The position numbers and the translations under genes were made by a program. Below, in pieces: positions 27,255-36,782 of a stretch of DNA of 64,000 nt. The notes under the pieces are model-generated. The model saw nothing but the letters and a program-made list of their open reading frames with translations. It did no database searches and was not told where the DNA came from. This DNA is from CAVPTL01 sp963794415 (lineage in GTDB: Bacteria; Actinomycetota; Thermoleophilia; Gaiellales; JAICJC01), in NCBI GenBank assembly GCA_963794415.1, contig CAWCDI010000003.1, forward strand, positions 186,001 through 250,000. The letters run 5' to 3'. How positions within the stretch are numbered: position 1 is the stretch's first letter; each line of letters begins with the position of its first letter.

Positions 27255-27321
27255 GTTGGGGAGCCACCTGATCGGGAAACGGGTCACTGCGTCCGTTCGC
27301 CTCGATCAGCACATTCTCCTT

Positions 27322-28440
27322 CTAGGCCCGCAGCTTCTGGACGACATCGATGAGCTCGGCCGCCGCGCGCTGCATGACCGGGATGGGCGCGACGGTGACG
27401 CGCACGTAGCCGGGGAGGCCGAAGCCCGCCCCGCCGCGCACTGCGATCCCGCGCGCGAGCATCGCCTCGACCACGGCGCCGTCGTCTGCCCCGGTCTCGA
27501 GCAGCACGAAGTTCCCGTGCGCAGGCACGACGTTGATGCCGGCGGCCGCGGCGGTGGTTGCGAGCACCGCCCGCGCCTGGGCGACCTCCTCGCGCCGCTC
27601 TGCGACGAACCCCAGCTGGGAGAGCGCCGCGCGGCCCGCCGCGAGCGCGATGCGGTTGACGTTAAACGGCTCCTGCACGGCGTCCAGCATGACCGAGACC
27701 TCGGGATCGGCGATCGCGTAGCCCAGGCGCAGCCCGGCGAGGCCGAAGAGCTTCGAGAACGAGCGGATGACGATCACGGGGCGGCCGTCGCGCACATCCT
27801 GCTCGCGCCGGACGCGGACGTCGGGATCGACGTAGTCCATGTAGGCCTCGTCGGCGACGACGACGCACCGATCCGGGATGAGGCCCAGGAAGTGCTGCCA
27901 CTCATCGCGGTCGATGAGGAGTCCCGTGGGGTTGTTGGGATCGCAGATCCACAGCATCCGGGCAGAGACGGCCCGGGCGGCGTGGGCGACGGCCTCGAGA
28001 TCGATCGCGAGGTCGCGGTGCGGCACCCGCGTGACCACGCCGCCGGCCGCCGAGGCGACCGCGGAGTAGAGGCCGTAGGTGAGGTCGGGCACCACCACCG
28101 GTGTGCCCGGATCGATGAAGACCGACGTGACGACGTTGATCAGCGACTGGGCGCCGTGGGACGGCACGATGCACTCGGCCGGCATGTCGGTCCACTCCGC
28201 CAGCGCGTCGCGGAACCGCGCGAAGGCGCCCTCGGGGTAGAGCGAGGCGTTCTGGAGCTCCTCGGCGGCCGCCTGGAAGACCCACTCCGGCGGGCCGAAG
28301 AGATCCTCGTTCCAGTGCAGCGGGACGAGCTCATCCACGCCGTGCTTCTGGCGAAGCTCCTCGCGGCTGAGGCCGGGGCTATAGCTCTCGAGCCCGCGCA
28401 GGGCCGGTCGCGCCATGGACTGCCAGTCGGTCTTGATCAT
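27322..28440 (-). CDS. Class I/II PLP aminotransferase, HisC-like
   Basis: 372 residues. The fold-type I signature is complete: substrate/PLP region SHGAQSLINVV, ICDPNNPTGLLIDRDEW, VVADEAYMDYV and the Schiff-base lysine in IRSFSKLFGLAGLRLGYAI (about residue 230). Sequence style resembles histidinol-phosphate aminotransferase and threonine-phosphate decarboxylase; neither is supported by neighbouring genes. The ATG overlaps the stop of the upstream amidase by four bases, suggesting a shared amino-acid or carbamoyl-amino-acid pathway. Confidence 0.88.
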   Translation of the reverse strand: MIKTDWQSMARPALRGLESYSPGLSREELRQKHGVDELVPLHWNEDLFGPPEWVFQAAAEELQNASLYPEGAFARFRDALAEWTDMPAECIVPSHGAQSLINVVTSVFIDPGTPVVVPDLTYGLYSAVASAAGGVVTRVPHRDLAIDLEAVAHAARAVSARMLWICDPNNPTGLLIDRDEWQHFLGLIPDRCVVVADEAYMDYVDPDVRVRREQDVRDGRPVIVIRSFSKLFGLAGLRLGYAIADPEVSVMLDAVQEPFNVNRIALAAGRAALSQLGFVAERREEVAQARAVLATTAAAAGINVVPAHGNFVLLETGADDGAVVEAMLARGIAVRGGAGFGLPGYVRVTVAPIPVMQRAAAELIDVVQKLRA

Positions 28441-29681
28441 GCTCCTCCAAGGTCTCTGAGTGTGGCCTCGAGCGCCCGCAGGCCGTACTCGACGGCATCG
28501 GCGCCGGTGTCCTCCTCGGGCGCGTGGCTGACGCCCCCGGCATCGCTTCTGACGAACAGCATCGCGCACGGTACCCCGGCCTCGGCCAGGATCTGCGCAT
28601 CGTGGCCGGCGCCGGAGGGCAGCTCGGCCGGCTCCAGGCCGAGGCTCGCGATGGCGTCGCGCACAGCCCGCGTGGGCGACTCGGCCATCGGCACGGGCTC
28701 GTAGCGCCAGCCCATGCCGGCCTCGGCCGTGCAGCCCGCGGCCTCGGCCGACTCGGCCCACGCCGACGTGGCAGCGGCGATGAGCGCGGCCAGCCGCCCG
28801 GCGTCGGGGGCGCGTAGGTCGGCGAAGAGATCAACCCGGTTGGGGATGGTGTTGGTCGCGCCGGGGAGCACCGTCATGCGGCCGATGGTGGCGACCGCGC
28901 CGGGGATGCCGCCGGCGGCGTGATGGATGCGCTGGACGAATCCCGAAGCGGCTCCCAGGGCGTCGGAGCGGTACTCCATGGGCGTGGTGCCGGCGTGGCC
29001 GCGGCGGCCGTGGAAGCTGATCTCGTAGCCGGCCATCCCGGCGATGGAGGTGACGACGCCGAGCGGCGCGCCGAGCTCGGCGAGGGTCGGGCCCTGCTCG
29101 ATGTGCAGCTCGATGAACGCGTCGGGGCCGTCGCCGAGCCAGCCCTCGCGCGGCAGCTCCCCCAGGCCGAGGGCGGCGAACGCCTCGCCGAGCGTCACGC
29201 CGTCGGCGTCGCGCAGGCCGGCCTCGTCGTCCTCGAGCCGGCCCGCGAGGGCGCGGCTGCCGAAGCACCCGCGGCCGAAGCGCGGCCCCTCCTCCAGCCG
29301 AAATGCGATCGCGACCAGCGGGTGCGCCGCGCCGCCGGTGGCCGCGATGGCCTCGATGGCATCCAGCGCCGAGAGGGTGCCCAGGGCGCCGTCGAAGCGG
29401 CCGCCGTCGGGCGGGGTGTCGAGGTGGGAGCCGCTCCAGATCTCGCCCGCGGCGGGGTCGCTGCCCGCCAGCCGGCCGGTGAGATTGCCGCCCGGATCGG
29501 TGGCGACCTCGAGCCCCGCATCGCGCATCCAGCCGGCCACCAGCTCGAACGCCTGCTGCTCGCCGGGGCCGAGGCCATGGCGGTTGGCGCCGGCGTCGTG
29601 GCCGATCGCAAAGAGGGTGTCGAGGCGCTCGAGGATGCGCGTCGTGCGATCCTGGGGCGTCAGTGCTACGGCCTGTCCCAT
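28437..29681 (-). CDS. M20 hydantoinase/carbamoylase-family amidase
   Basis: 414 residues of the M20 dizinc peptidase fold, N-carbamoyl-L-amino-acid hydrolase or allantoate amidohydrolase type. Motifs: WSGSHLDTPPDGGRFDGALG (metal ligands), RLEEGPRFGRGCFGSRAL (catalytic Glu), ELHIEQGPTL, the dimer-domain GRRGHAGTTPM and the late SGAGHDAQ. It hydrolyses ureido groups to release CO2, ammonia and the amino compound. The following aminotransferase overlaps it. With the agmatine deiminase and urease-like genes elsewhere in the window it fits a nitrogen-scavenging lifestyle, but the substrate is not determined. Confidence 0.88.
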   Translation of the reverse strand: MGQAVALTPQDRTTRILERLDTLFAIGHDAGANRHGLGPGEQQAFELVAGWMRDAGLEVATDPGGNLTGRLAGSDPAAGEIWSGSHLDTPPDGGRFDGALGTLSALDAIEAIAATGGAAHPLVAIAFRLEEGPRFGRGCFGSRALAGRLEDDEAGLRDADGVTLGEAFAALGLGELPREGWLGDGPDAFIELHIEQGPTLAELGAPLGVVTSIAGMAGYEISFHGRRGHAGTTPMEYRSDALGAASGFVQRIHHAAGGIPGAVATIGRMTVLPGATNTIPNRVDLFADLRAPDAGRLAALIAAATSAWAESAEAAGCTAEAGMGWRYEPVPMAESPTRAVRDAIASLGLEPAELPSGAGHDAQILAEAGVPCAMLFVRSDAGGVSHAPEEDTGADAVEYGLRALEATLRDLGGA

Positions 29682-29715
29682 GGCGCCTGAGTATCGCAGA
29701 GGTATTCTCTTGCGC

Positions 29716-30573
29716 ATGCCACTGGTAAACATGTCCCGCGCGCTGCCTGATCTCATCAATCCGGTGATGATCGCGTCCTTCGACGGCTGGGTCGATGCGG
29801 CCGAGGCTGCCTCCGATGCGGTCGCCCACATCGCGACCGGCGGCGACACCATCGCGACGTTCGACGCCGACGCAATCTTCGACTACCGCTCGCGCCGGCC
29901 CGTGCTCGACGTGGAGAACGGGCGGCTCACCGAGCTCCGCTGGCCCGAGCTCGCCATCCGCCACGTGCGGGTGGACAGCCGTGACCTGCTGGTGTTCTCG
30001 GGGGCCGAGCCCGACCTGCGGTGGCAGGAGCTGGGCGACGAGGTGGCCGAGCTGGTCGATCGCCTCGGGATCGTGCAGTGGGTGAGCCTTGGCGCCGTGC
30101 CCGGCGCGGTCGCGCACACCCGCACCGTGCCCATGATGACCACGGCCTCGAGCGACGACCTGCTCGGCATCGGCGACCTGCGCGGGCCCGAGGGCCTCCT
30201 GCGCGTGCCCGCCGCCGCGCTCTCCACCTTCGAGATGGCGGTGACGGCGGCCGGCACTCCCGCCGTCGGCTTCTTCGCCCAGGTGCCGCCCTATGCGAGC
30301 ATCGGCTACGCGGCGGCCACCATCGCGCTGCTCGAGCGGCTGGGCCGCCACCTGCACGTGGAGTTTGAGCTCGAGTCGCTGCTGGAGCTCGAGCGCGAGC
30401 AGCACGGCCGCTATGACGATGCGGTCTCAGGCGACGCGATGCTGCGCGAGACCGTCAAGCGGCTCGAAGCTGCCGCGGGCGACCTCGAGGACGAGCAGAT
30501 CCCCACCGGAGATCAGCTCGCCCGCGAGATCGAGCGCTACCTGCACAAGCGCGACAACGAGGACGAGGACTAG
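29716..30573 (+). CDS. PAC2-family protein
   Basis: 285 residues. PAC2 (proteasome-assembly-chaperone-like) features: ALPDLINPVMIASFDGWVDA at the N-terminus, VSLGAVPGAVAHTRTVP, and LSTFEMAVTAAGTPAVGFFA followed by QVPPY. The acidic, helical C-terminus ends in KRDNEDED. Actinobacterial members of this family have no agreed biochemical role. The ATG at 29716 starts the conserved region closely. It is divergent from the amidase gene and convergent with the PQQ-type propeller gene, three bases apart. Confidence 0.85.
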   Translation: MPLVNMSRALPDLINPVMIASFDGWVDAAEAASDAVAHIATGGDTIATFDADAIFDYRSRRPVLDVENGRLTELRWPELAIRHVRVDSRDLLVFSGAEPDLRWQELGDEVAELVDRLGIVQWVSLGAVPGAVAHTRTVPMMTTASSDDLLGIGDLRGPEGLLRVPAAALSTFEMAVTAAGTPAVGFFAQVPPYASIGYAAATIALLERLGRHLHVEFELESLLELEREQHGRYDDAVSGDAMLRETVKRLEAAAGDLEDEQIPTGDQLAREIERYLHKRDNEDED

Positions 30574-30575
30574 CC

Positions 30576-31952
30576 TCAGCCCCCGAGGCAGATCAGCTGC
30601 TCCCCGGGCAGGAACGGCGCCGCGCCCGTACCGACCACGACGGCGTTCGGTGCGAGTGCAGCAGGAGCGGTGCTGGGATTGCCGAGCGGCGCTCCCGCAA
30701 CGTGCTTGCCGGTCGCGGTGTCGAGCGTGCGCAGCGTTCCGTCGGCGCCGCTCGTGAACATCCGCCCACCGCCCACGGCGACCGCCGTGAACGAGAACGT
30801 CGGGATGCGGTGGCGCCAGATCGGCTTGCCCGTCCACGGGTCGAGCGCAGCGGCGACCGCCGTGCCCGAGTCGTTGTCGTTGGAGAGCACGTACACGCGC
30901 TTGCCGTCGGCCGCGATCGGCCCGCCCTCGGGGCCGGTGGTGGGCCCGGCGGCGCCCGTCGAGTCGGTTGACGGGGTGAGCTGGCGGTTCCAGAGCCGCT
31001 TGCGGGCCTGGCGATCCCACGCGTAGATGCCGTTCTTGTTGGTCATGATCAGCAGGCGCGAGCCGATGAGCACCGGGGCGCTGTTGAAGTCGAACCCGTG
31101 CGTGTCGCCGGGAAACACCTGGTCGCTCCAGACGACCTTGCCGTCGCTTAGCCGCAGCGCGACCAGCGAGCACGTGCCGGGAGCCGAGCCCACGGGCGTG
31201 CCGTACGACGAGCCGGTACCGGCGTAGACCAGGCCGCGGGCGGCGTCGATGGTGGTCGGCGCGAGCACGCCGCCGCCCTCTCCGCCGGCCGGGGTCATCG
31301 GGGTGCTCCAGAGCTTGCGGCCGGAGTGCAGGTCGTAGGCGGTGATGCGGCCGCGGGCGGTGGGCAGCTCGGCGCCCGAGCCGGAACCGAAGATCACCGT
31401 CGAGCCGACGATGGTGGGCGGGCCCCAGAAGTAGTCGTCGCTGGTGTCGGTGCGAAGCGGCGGCTGCGTCCAGAGCGACTTGCCGGTGGTGAGATCCACC
31501 GCCCGGGCGCGGTCGGACGCGAAGACCACGCGGTTCCCGGAGACGGCGACGCCGCCGAAGAAGCCCAGCTGGCGCACGTCGGCGCCCGAGCCGTAGGTGG
31601 CCGTGCCGAAGCTGCGTCGCCAACGCTGGGCGCCGTCGCTCAGGCGGAAGCTCGCGACGTCACCGGCCAGCGAGGCGGCAACGGCGTAGCCCGAGACGAT
31701 GGCCGCGGCGCCAGGGACGCCGCCCGGCATGTCGGCGGCCCAGCGCGTGGCGAGGTTGCGTGTCACGCGCGGCGCGTGGCGCGAGCCTGTAATGTCGTGG
31801 GTGGGCATCGGCCAGGCGGCGGTGGCAGCCTGCGACGAGGCAAGTGCGCTGGCTCCCGGCAGTGCCAGGAGCGCGGCCGCTCCGCCGGCGGCCTTGAGGA
31901 GGGTGGCGCGATCGAACGCGCCCGGGATTTGAGTCTCACGAGAATCTGACAT
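30576..31952 (-). CDS. PQQ-like beta-propeller protein, exported
   Basis: 458 residues. The N-terminal FDRATLLKAAGGAAALLALP resembles a Tat signal but has only one Arg. The body is built of PQQ-like WD-type blades: LWTQPPL, RKLWSTPM, KVVWSDQVF, RKRLWNRQL, GKPIWRHRI and RTLDTATGKHV. Such propellers occur in quinoprotein dehydrogenases and in BamB-like scaffold proteins. The dehydrogenase's catalytic Asp and Cys-Cys motif were not found, so binding or scaffolding is more likely. A degenerate palindrome copy lies upstream of its start. Confidence 0.8.
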   Translation of the reverse strand: MSDSRETQIPGAFDRATLLKAAGGAAALLALPGASALASSQAATAAWPMPTHDITGSRHAPRVTRNLATRWAADMPGGVPGAAAIVSGYAVAASLAGDVASFRLSDGAQRWRRSFGTATYGSGADVRQLGFFGGVAVSGNRVVFASDRARAVDLTTGKSLWTQPPLRTDTSDDYFWGPPTIVGSTVIFGSGSGAELPTARGRITAYDLHSGRKLWSTPMTPAGGEGGGVLAPTTIDAARGLVYAGTGSSYGTPVGSAPGTCSLVALRLSDGKVVWSDQVFPGDTHGFDFNSAPVLIGSRLLIMTNKNGIYAWDRQARKRLWNRQLTPSTDSTGAAGPTTGPEGGPIAADGKRVYVLSNDNDSGTAVAAALDPWTGKPIWRHRIPTFSFTAVAVGGGRMFTSGADGTLRTLDTATGKHVAGAPLGNPSTAPAALAPNAVVVGTGAAPFLPGEQLICLGG

Positions 31953-31979
31953 GCGCGTAACTTTACCCAGAATCGCTGA

Positions 31980-32010
31980 TGCATAAAAGGTGCCTGGCGC
32001 GTTTTCTGCA
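31980..32010. repeat. Degenerate dispersed palindrome, copy 7
   Basis: TGCATAAAAGGTGCC, a central T, then GGCGCGTTTTCTGCA: 12 of 15 arm positions pair. The core GGTGCCTGGC is kept but the outer arms differ from the other copies. It lies between divergent genes, just upstream of the ribosome site of the SIS gene, so here it would sit in a 5' leader rather than a 3' end. Confidence 0.6.
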
Positions 32011-32025
32011 CAGGAGGAGGACAGG

Positions 32026-33078
32026 ATGAGCGACGACCGAAGCTGGCTGACCGACGAGTATCCCGAGCTGCGAGACGGGCCGCCGTGGGTGATGCAGGAC
32101 ATGATCGAGATGCAGACCGGCCTGCCCGCCGCCATCCTCGCCGAGAACGCCGCTGCGACAGCGGTCGCCGAGCTCGTGCGATCGACCGCGGCCACCGGCG
32201 ATCCGATCGTCGTGGTGGGCTGCGGCACCTCCGAGCACGGTGCGATGGCCGTCGCGCACATCATCGCCGACGCCTACCCGGAGGCGCGCGTCGAGGCCCG
32301 GCAGTCGCTGGACGCAGCCCTCGCGCCGCGCCCCGGCGGCCTCTGCATCGGCGTCTCGCACGACGGCGGGACGCGGGCGACGCTGCTTGCGATGGAGTCG
32401 GCCCGAAGCGCCGGCGCGACGATCGCGGCCGTGACCTCGCAGGCGTCCGGGCAGATCGCGCGAGCCGCCGAGGAGGTGGTGGTCACGCCCGAGCACGACG
32501 TCTCGTGGTGCCACACGCTGGCCTACACCAGCAACATCCTGGCGGGTGCAGCCATCGCCGGGAGTGCGCCGTCGGTTGACCGGCTCACCGAGGTGATCGC
32601 CAATACCCTGGATGCCCGCCCCGCGCTGGCCGAGGCCGCCGCGGCGCTGATCCCGGGCCGCCGCATCATCACCACGGGCCTTGGCAGCGACGAGATCGCC
32701 GCCCGCGAGCTGGCGCTCAAGATCGAGGAGGGCGCGCGGATCCCCGCCACGGCGCACCACCTCGAGACGTTCCTGCACGGCCACCTGGCCGGCTGCGACG
32801 CCGACACCACGGCGGTCGCGCGGCTCTCGTTCGACCCCAGCGGCGGGCAGCTCCGCGACGAGCGAAGCCGCGACGTCGATGCCGCGCTGGCCGCGATCGG
32901 CATCCCCCGCGTGGTGCTCGCCGAGCCCGCCCAGACCGCCACCGAGGCGCTCGTGGCAAGCGCCGTTGCGCTGCAGCTGCTCACGCTGGAGCTGGCGGAG
33001 GCGTCGGGGACGAACCCCGATCTGATCCGGCGCGAGCAGAAGCCCTACCGCGACGCTGCCGAAGCGTCCGGCGGATGA
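32026..33078 (+). CDS. SIS-domain (GlmS isomerase-like) sugar phosphate protein
   Basis: 350 residues containing two SIS domains. Diagnostic segments are PWVMQDMIEMQTGLPAAIL, IVVVGCGTSEHGAMAVAH (first SIS phosphate loop), ISGVSHDGGT-like IGVSHDGGTRATLLAME, and in the second domain TTGLGSDEIAARELALKIEE and AHHLETFLHGHLAG. The arrangement matches the isomerase half of GlmS and related aldose-ketose isomerases or deaminases, without the glutaminase domain. An AGGAGGA ribosome site precedes the ATG at 32026. It probably isomerises an amino-sugar phosphate. greA follows after 25 bases. Confidence 0.88.
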   Translation: MSDDRSWLTDEYPELRDGPPWVMQDMIEMQTGLPAAILAENAAATAVAELVRSTAATGDPIVVVGCGTSEHGAMAVAHIIADAYPEARVEARQSLDAALAPRPGGLCIGVSHDGGTRATLLAMESARSAGATIAAVTSQASGQIARAAEEVVVTPEHDVSWCHTLAYTSNILAGAAIAGSAPSVDRLTEVIANTLDARPALAEAAAALIPGRRIITTGLGSDEIAARELALKIEEGARIPATAHHLETFLHGHLAGCDADTTAVARLSFDPSGGQLRDERSRDVDAALAAIGIPRVVLAEPAQTATEALVASAVALQLLTLELAEASGTNPDLIRREQKPYRDAAEASGG

Positions 33079-33103
33079 CCGGCGAACCGATAGAGTCCTC
33101 ACG

Positions 33104-33556
33104 ATGGCGGACATCGAACTCACAGCCGAAGAGATGGAGCGGCTCCAGGCCCAGCTGGCAGAGCTGGAGGGTCCCAAGCGCGCCGAGATCGTTGATGCGA
33201 TCGCGGTTGCCCGCGGCCACGGCGACCTTTCCGAGAACTTCGAGTACCACGCAGCCAAGAACGAGCAGGGCCTACTGGAGCGTCAGATCACGATCTTGCG
33301 CGCCAAGATTGAGAGCGCAAAAGTGATTGACGTATCTGCGAACACCGGCGACAGCGTCTCGGTGGGATCACGAGTCCAGATCGAGGACGAGTTCGGCGAC
33401 ATGCTGGAAGTGGTGATCTCGAGCGCGGGCGGCAAGGATGCCGTCTCGCCGGACTCCCCCATGGGCAAGGCGCTCTACGGCAAGGCCAAGGGCGACACCG
33501 TCACGGTCGAGGCCCCCAGGACATCCTGGACGGCCAAGATCCTCACGATCTCCTGA
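33104..33556 (+). CDS. greA: Transcription elongation factor GreA
   Basis: 150 residues. The N-terminal coiled coil carries the acidic tip ARGHGDLSENFEYHAAKNEQ (Asp41 and Glu44 type residues that stimulate RNA cleavage in RNA polymerase's secondary channel). The C-terminal FKBP-like domain has SPDSPMGKALYGKAKGDTV. It rescues backtracked transcription complexes. Length and both domains are normal, and no frameshift is present. Its 3' end overlaps the small CxxC gene on the other strand by 14 bases. Confidence 0.97.
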   Translation: MADIELTAEEMERLQAQLAELEGPKRAEIVDAIAVARGHGDLSENFEYHAAKNEQGLLERQITILRAKIESAKVIDVSANTGDSVSVGSRVQIEDEFGDMLEVVISSAGGKDAVSPDSPMGKALYGKAKGDTVTVEAPRTSWTAKILTIS

Positions 33557-33779
33557 GCAGCTCCGGCTCGGAGACGGGCGCCGCGCCGCCCTCCTGATCG
33601 AACTCGTCCACGCTCTTTCCGGTACACGTCCACTGCCAGTGGCCCATCGGGCTCATGCCGGCAAACGACGCCGGCGGCTTGGCGTGATCCTCGAACCACA
33701 CCGTCTCGCGCCGGCAGACGTCGCACTGGCGCACCTGGATCGGCACGTCGTCCGGCGGGTCGATCGGCGGGTGGGTCAT
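33543..33779 (-). CDS. Small cysteine-containing protein, unknown
   Basis: 78 residues. It has one CxxC (VRQCDVCRRETVWF) and a lone later Cys (WQWTCTG), suggesting a small metal or redox site, perhaps half a zinc ribbon. Acidic and proline-rich at both ends. No family recognised. The ATG at 33779 overlaps the stop of the mannosidase gene (ATGA), so it is translated from the same message. Confidence 0.6.
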   Translation of the reverse strand: MTHPPIDPPDDVPIQVRQCDVCRRETVWFEDHAKPPASFAGMSPMGHWQWTCTGKSVDEFDQEGGAAPVSEPELLRRS

Positions 33780-36757
33780 TGCAGCAGCAGGCTGATGATC
33801 TTGTGCGGCTCGTAGGCGATCTCGATCTCGCCGTCGCGCACGGGCACCGCAGCGCCGCCGTCCTCCAGCAGATTGCAGAGCTGGGCGCCCGCGAACTGCA
33901 GGCCGACCCGGATGCGGCCCACGCCGCGCGCGCCGTGCGCCTCGTAGAGCCTCAGCACCAGTGCGTCGGAGTCTTCGGCCCGTTTGACCGTGTCGAGCAC
34001 AAGGTTGGGATCGTCGACCGTAAACCAGGACTGCGGTGCGACGGCGCCGGAGATCCATCGGACAGGAGCCTCGAACCGTGCCGCCTCGGCCACCACCCCG
34101 GCCTCGCGCCAGCCGCCTGCGTGCGGCATGACGGCGTAGGCGAACCGGTGCGCACCGATGTCGGCCTGGGGGTCGGGCCAGGTCGCGCCGCGGAGAAGGC
34201 TGATCCGCATCTCGTTCTGATAGGTCGAGTAGCCGTACTTGCAGTCTGACAGAAGTGCGACGCCGAATCCATATTCCGAGAGATCGGCGAAGTGGTGGCC
34301 GGGCACCTCGTAGCGCGCGACGTCGTGGCTGGTGGAGTAGTGGGTGGGCCGCTCGGTGTGGCCGAACTGCATCTGGTAGGTGGCGCTCGAGCTGCGCACG
34401 TCCACCGGGAAGAGCACCTTGAGGAGCGTGAACTGGTCGTGCCAGTCGGCCTCACAGTGGAACTCGAGCTTCGGCGAGCCGGCGTCGAGGCGCACCACCT
34501 GGCGCATGCTCGAGCCGCGGCCGAAGCTCCACTCGACGGCGAGCTCGGCGCGCAGGGCGTCGCGCCGAAGCACGGTGACGGTGGTGGCCGGCGGGATGTC
34601 GGCGCGCGTCTCGAGGTGGAACGGATCGATGTCCCACGCGTCGCTCGTGATGGGGCGGTCGTCGTAGAGCTGGAGGCGGTTGCCGGGCTCGGTGAGCGCC
34701 TCGCGGCCGGTTGACCGCTCGATGAGCGAGTGCAGCAGCCCGTCGCTGCCGATCTCGGCCCGCAGGAGCTCGTTCTGGAGCACGAAGGACGTGCCGGCCT
34801 CGGTCACGGTGACCGCGTCGGGGGCGCTCGAGACCGCGCCGTAGCCGTAGGCCGGAGCCTCGATCCAGGCGAGGTCGCCGGAAGGGTGCTGGGCGACGCC
34901 CGCGCGGGCCCACGAGAGCGTGTTGACCGGGGTGGCGCCGGCCGGAGCCTCGCCGGTGAGGCGCTCGAGGGCGGCGCCCGTGGCCGCTTCGGCGGCGGCG
35001 ATGACCTCGGCGTGCTCGCCCGCCGTCTGCTGGTAGACCGGCGCGATGGACGATCCGGGCAGCACGTCGTGGAACTGGTTCAGCAGCAAAAGCTCCCACG
35101 CGTGGTTCAGCTCGGCGTCGGGATAGGCGGCACCGTGGAGGCGGCCGGCGATCGCCGACAGGAGCTCGGCGTCGTGCAGGGCCCGCTCGCCCTCGCGGTT
35201 GCCGCGCTTCACGCCGCCCTGGGTGGTGTAGGTGCCGCGGTGGTACTCGAAGTAGAGCTCGCCGATGATCGTGGGCCGGTCGGGCGTGTCGGCGTCGAGC
35301 GCGGTGAAGAACTCGTCGGGCGTGGTGATGGTGGTCCGCGGGACGCCCTGGAGATCGCGCGAGCGGCGCAGCGTCTCGAGCATGGTGGGCGTCGGCCCGC
35401 CGCCGCCGTCGCCGAAGCCGAAGACGTAGAGGCTGCGGTGCGAGAAGTCGTGATCCTTGTAGTTGCGCGCGTTCAGCCGCAGCTCCTCGATGTCTGCCTC
35501 GGCGTTATAGGTATCGGCCGGCGGGAAGTGGGCGAGCACCTCGGAGCCGTCGATCCCCTGCCACGTGAACGTGTGGTTGGGGGGCTGGTTGAACCGGTTC
35601 CAGGAGAGCTTCTGGGTGAGGAACCGGTCGATGCCCGCGCCGCGCATGAGCTGTGGCAGCTGGCCGTTGTAGCCGAAGACGTCGGGGTTCCAGAACTCGC
35701 GGTGGCGGCGGCCGAACTCGCGCTCGAAGAACCGCTGGCCGAACAGGAACTGCCGCACGAGCGACTCGCCCGAGGGCAGGTTGCAGTCGGGCTCGACCCA
35801 GGTGCCGCCCACCGGGATCCACTGGCCTGCGGCGACCCGGTGGCGGATGCGGTCGTAGAGGTCGGGGGCGTTCTGGCGCACCCAGTCGTACTGGTAGGCC
35901 TGCGAGCAGCAGAACTTGAACTCGGGGTAGCGGGCCATGTAGGAGGTCTGCGAGCTGAAGGTGCGCGTCATCTTGCGGTGCGTCTCTGCCAGCGGCCAGA
36001 GCCAGACGGTGTCGATGTGGGCGTGGCCGATGGCCGAGAGCTCGTGCACGACCGAGCCGTTGCGGCGAAGCAGCAGGCGCTGGAGGATCTCGCCGGCGGC
36101 GTCCCATGTGCTTCGGTCGTGCTCGATCCACTCGTTGCAGAAGCGGTTCAGCTCGTGGCGGAGCTCGCCGGCCCACGTGGGGTCGAGGCCCTTCTCGGCG
36201 TCGCCCTCGAGCCGGCGCAGGACGTCGAAGTCGTTGAAGAGCTGCCACGCGACGGGGTCGAAGCGGGCCACCTGGCAGCGGTCGAGGACGACGGGCTCGA
36301 CAGTGTCGTACACGGGCTCGAGCAGGCCGAACTTGCCGTTGCAGGCAAGCTCGATGCGCAGGTCGAGCCTGTCGCCGGCGGTCGCGTGCTCGGTGAGGAG
36401 CGCGTCGGGGCGCGGGCCGTGGCGGCTGGTGTTGAGGCCCTGGATAGAGCGGCCGTCGATCCAGAGCGTCGCCTCGCTGTGGCTCACCCAGAGCAGGTCA
36501 ACGCGCTCGCCGTCCCACTCGGGCGGGATGGTGGCCTCGAGCTTGAACCAGAAGGTGGTCCAGGCAGGGCCGAACTGCTCGCCGAGCGAGGCGTCGCGGT
36601 AGGTGAGCGACTCGGCGTCGGCGACGGGGATGCGATCGACGGGGCCCGAGACCTTGAGGCTGTCGGGGGCGCGTGCGTCGGCATAGATGAGCGCGTTGAG
36701 GCGGTCACCGACGTGCTTTATGCGCCCCCGCGTGTATTCGGTGTGCCGGATGAACAC
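33776..36757 (-). CDS. Alpha-mannosidase, GH38
   Basis: 993 residues. GH38 features in order: an N-terminal beta domain, the zinc-binding start of the catalytic barrel AIGHAHIDTVWLWPLAETHR (about residue 245), WVEPDCNLPSGESLVRQF, the nucleophile motif FWNPDVFGYNGQLPQ (about residue 360), a helical region LLLNQFHDVLPGSSIAPVYQ (His/Asp zinc ligands) and C-terminal beta-sandwiches. It cleaves alpha-mannosides, probably from imported or host glycans. No signal peptide is seen, so it is cytosolic. A dispersed palindrome lies just upstream of its start. Length is typical of bacterial class II enzymes. Confidence 0.93.
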   Translation of the reverse strand: MFIRHTEYTRGRIKHVGDRLNALIYADARAPDSLKVSGPVDRIPVADAESLTYRDASLGEQFGPAWTTFWFKLEATIPPEWDGERVDLLWVSHSEATLWIDGRSIQGLNTSRHGPRPDALLTEHATAGDRLDLRIELACNGKFGLLEPVYDTVEPVVLDRCQVARFDPVAWQLFNDFDVLRRLEGDAEKGLDPTWAGELRHELNRFCNEWIEHDRSTWDAAGEILQRLLLRRNGSVVHELSAIGHAHIDTVWLWPLAETHRKMTRTFSSQTSYMARYPEFKFCCSQAYQYDWVRQNAPDLYDRIRHRVAAGQWIPVGGTWVEPDCNLPSGESLVRQFLFGQRFFEREFGRRHREFWNPDVFGYNGQLPQLMRGAGIDRFLTQKLSWNRFNQPPNHTFTWQGIDGSEVLAHFPPADTYNAEADIEELRLNARNYKDHDFSHRSLYVFGFGDGGGGPTPTMLETLRRSRDLQGVPRTTITTPDEFFTALDADTPDRPTIIGELYFEYHRGTYTTQGGVKRGNREGERALHDAELLSAIAGRLHGAAYPDAELNHAWELLLLNQFHDVLPGSSIAPVYQQTAGEHAEVIAAAEAATGAALERLTGEAPAGATPVNTLSWARAGVAQHPSGDLAWIEAPAYGYGAVSSAPDAVTVTEAGTSFVLQNELLRAEIGSDGLLHSLIERSTGREALTEPGNRLQLYDDRPITSDAWDIDPFHLETRADIPPATTVTVLRRDALRAELAVEWSFGRGSSMRQVVRLDAGSPKLEFHCEADWHDQFTLLKVLFPVDVRSSSATYQMQFGHTERPTHYSTSHDVARYEVPGHHFADLSEYGFGVALLSDCKYGYSTYQNEMRISLLRGATWPDPQADIGAHRFAYAVMPHAGGWREAGVVAEAARFEAPVRWISGAVAPQSWFTVDDPNLVLDTVKRAEDSDALVLRLYEAHGARGVGRIRVGLQFAGAQLCNLLEDGGAAVPVRDGEIEIAYEPHKIISLLLQ

Positions 36758-36782
36758 GATGGCGCAGACGATAGAGCACCGC

